A stretch of 6,549 nt of DNA, from contig DVGP01000231.1 in assembly GCA_018712665.1 (NCBI GenBank), positions 1-6,549 on the forward strand. Direction: 5' to 3'. This document shows, one piece after another, positions 5,377 to 6,549 of the stretch. Each line of letters begins with the position of its first letter. Within the stretch, counting starts at the first letter, position 1. The translations under genes were made by a program, and so were the position numbers. The stretch is from Candidatus Pelethomonas intestinigallinarum. GTDB taxonomy: Bacteria > Bacillota > Clostridia > Oscillospirales > Oscillospiraceae. The notes beneath the pieces were generated by a model. The model was not told the origin of the DNA. It saw only the letters and a list, made by a program, of their open reading frames with translations, and did no database searches.

Positions 5377-6549
5377 TTACCGCAGCACAGCGCCCAGCTC
5401 GCTCTCCAGAGCGGCCAGGATGTCCCGGACCTCCTCGTCGGCCTGGGCGGCGGTGATGGTGCCCTCGTCGGAGCGGAGCACCAGGTTGAAGGCCACGGAC
5501 TTCTTGTCCTCGGGGATGCCCTGGCCCTGGTAGATGTCGAAGAGGGATACCTCCCGCAGGAGCTTCCCGCCGGCCCTGGTGATGCACTTCTCCAGCGTGC
5601 CCACGGTCACATCCCTGCAGCAGACCACGGCGATGTCCCGGGTGACGGCGGGGAACCTGGGCAGGGGTGTATAGAGCGGGTCGGGACCCTTGGCGTTCAT
5701 CAGCTCGTCGAAGCTGAGCTCCGCGCAGTACAGCTCACCGTCCACGCCGTAGTTCCGGACCACCAGGGGGTGGATCTGGCCGAAAACGCCGATGCAGTCG
5801 CTGCCGCTCCACACGGTGGCGCACCGGCCGGGGTGGTAGGAGGCGTCGGAGGGCGCGCCGCTGGGGCCCTCAAAGTGGACGTCCTTGGCCCGGATGTCCT
5901 TCAAAATGGCCTCGATGGCGCCCTTCATGGCGTAGAAGTCCATGTCCTCGCCGTAGGCCCCCAGGGTCAGGACCTTGGTCTCGCTGGCCAGGCCGTCCTC
6001 ACCGCCGGACAGGTAGATCCGCCCCACCTCGTAGAGCCTGGCGGATTTGTTGCGGTAGTTCCAGTTCCGGGTCAGGATCTCCAGCATGGAGGGCAGGGTG
6101 GTGGTGCGCATGATGGAGGTGTCCTCCCCCAGGGGGTTGAGGATCTTGAAGCTCTTCCGGGCGGCGTAATCCTCCGGCCAGAGGATCTTGTCGTAGTAGG
6201 TGGGAGAGATGAAGGAGTAGGTGATGATCTCGCTGTAGCCGCAGGCCCGGCACAGCTCGCCCAGCCGGTTCTCCAGCTTCTGCTCCGGAGTGAAGCTGCC
6301 CAGGGTGGTCTGGCCCCGCATGAGGGTGGTGGGGATCTTGTTGTAGCCGTAGAACCGGGCCACCTCCTCCGCCAGATCGGCGATGCCCTCCACGTCGCCC
6401 CGCCAGGAGGGGACGATCACGTCGGCGGGGCCGTTGGGGAAGTCCTTCTTCTCGGTGACGATATTCACCCGCTCCAGATACTGGTACATGTCCACCGGGG
6501 AAATGTCGGTGCCCAGCAGGGCGTTGACCCGCTCCGGGTCCATGCGGAT
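5377..6549 (-). CDS. pheT: Phenylalanyl-tRNA synthetase beta subunit, C-terminal half (5'-partial)
   Basis: PheT pairs with PheS as a two-alpha, two-beta enzyme that charges tRNA-Phe in the cytoplasm. About 390 residues are visible of a protein usually near 800. Counting from the ATG whose first base is at 6543, the end of the B5 domain appears at 44-71 (VPSWRGDVEG, then EEVARFYGYNKIP). The catalytic-core-like domain follows with NPLGEDTSIMR (136-146) and HPGRCA (237-242), then the C-terminal FDX-ACB anticodon-binding domain from RFPAVTRDIAVV (296) to the end. The frame stays open through IR to the right edge, so that methionine is internal and the real start is outside the window. The TAA stop is at 5377-5379. 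The partner pheS would be expected upstream of it, beyond the right edge. GC-rich codon use matches the other chromosomal genes. Confident identification. Confidence 0.97.
   Translation of the reverse strand: MRMDPERVNALLGTDISPVDMYQYLERVNIVTEKKDFPNGPADVIVPSWRGDVEGIADLAEEVARFYGYNKIPTTLMRGQTTLGSFTPEQKLENRLGELCRACGYSEIITYSFISPTYYDKILWPEDYAARKSFKILNPLGEDTSIMRTTTLPSMLEILTRNWNYRNKSARLYEVGRIYLSGGEDGLASETKVLTLGAYGEDMDFYAMKGAIEAILKDIRAKDVHFEGPSGAPSDASYHPGRCATVWSGSDCIGVFGQIHPLVVRNYGVDGELYCAELSFDELMNAKGPDPLYTPLPRFPAVTRDIAVVCCRDVTVGTLEKCITRAGGKLLREVSLFDIYQGQGIPEDKKSVAFNLVLRSDEGTITAAQADEEVRDILAALESELGAVLR

Noticed and set aside
5264..5587. Minus-strand 107-codon frame overlapping the pheT end
   Set aside because: It is a shifted shadow of pheT that runs through the bidirectional terminator into the ATPase end and has no domain.
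6541..6543. ATG on the minus strand at 6543 as the start of a short pheT
   Set aside because: The frame continues to the right edge, and the visible part begins inside the B5 domain, so this is an internal methionine of a full-length gene.

Overview
The window looks like chromosome from a GC-rich member of the Clostridia (Firmicutes). The gene content and protein style suggest the gut Oscillospiraceae (Flavonifractor/Pseudoflavonifractor-like), but that placement is inferred from family resemblance and not from a search. Ribosome binding sites are strong GGAGG types, promoters are SigA-like, and intrinsic terminators follow the genes, all as expected for Firmicutes.

Layout: (1) Positions 1-1523 hold the C-terminal part of a large serine recombinase, cut at the 5' end by the window edge. 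It is clearly less GC-rich than everything after it, and is probably the edge of an integrative element. An intrinsic terminator follows. (2) Positions 1720-2939 hold a two-gene unit: an HD-domain metal-dependent phosphohydrolase and a DUF5662-family protein that also carries an HD-like His/Asp pattern. An extended -10 promoter precedes the pair. (3) Positions 2936-5304 hold a metal-homeostasis module. A CsoR-type Cu(I)-sensing repressor has its own promoter, whose -35 box overlaps the preceding stop codon, and its own terminator. An HMA-less P1B-type heavy-metal ATPase follows, whose promoter carries a CsoR-like operator at the predicted transcription start. (4) A long bidirectional terminator separates this module from the convergent 3' half of pheT (phenylalanyl-tRNA synthetase beta subunit) on the minus strand, cut by the right edge.

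How the genes work together: the repressor and ATPase form a self-contained metal-export circuit. The repressor should sit on the operator when metal is scarce and release when Cu(I) binds its Cys-His-Cys site, letting the ATPase be made. The ATPase lacks the usual N-terminal metal-binding domain and has an unusual HNAGS motif in its last membrane helix, so its true substrate is open. The HD pair, recombinase and pheT have no evident functional link to the circuit. I saw no CRISPR array, tRNA or rRNA. Nothing here is an obvious wholly new system; the best leads are the HD/DUF5662 pair, the atypical ATPase, and the likely mobile-element junction.
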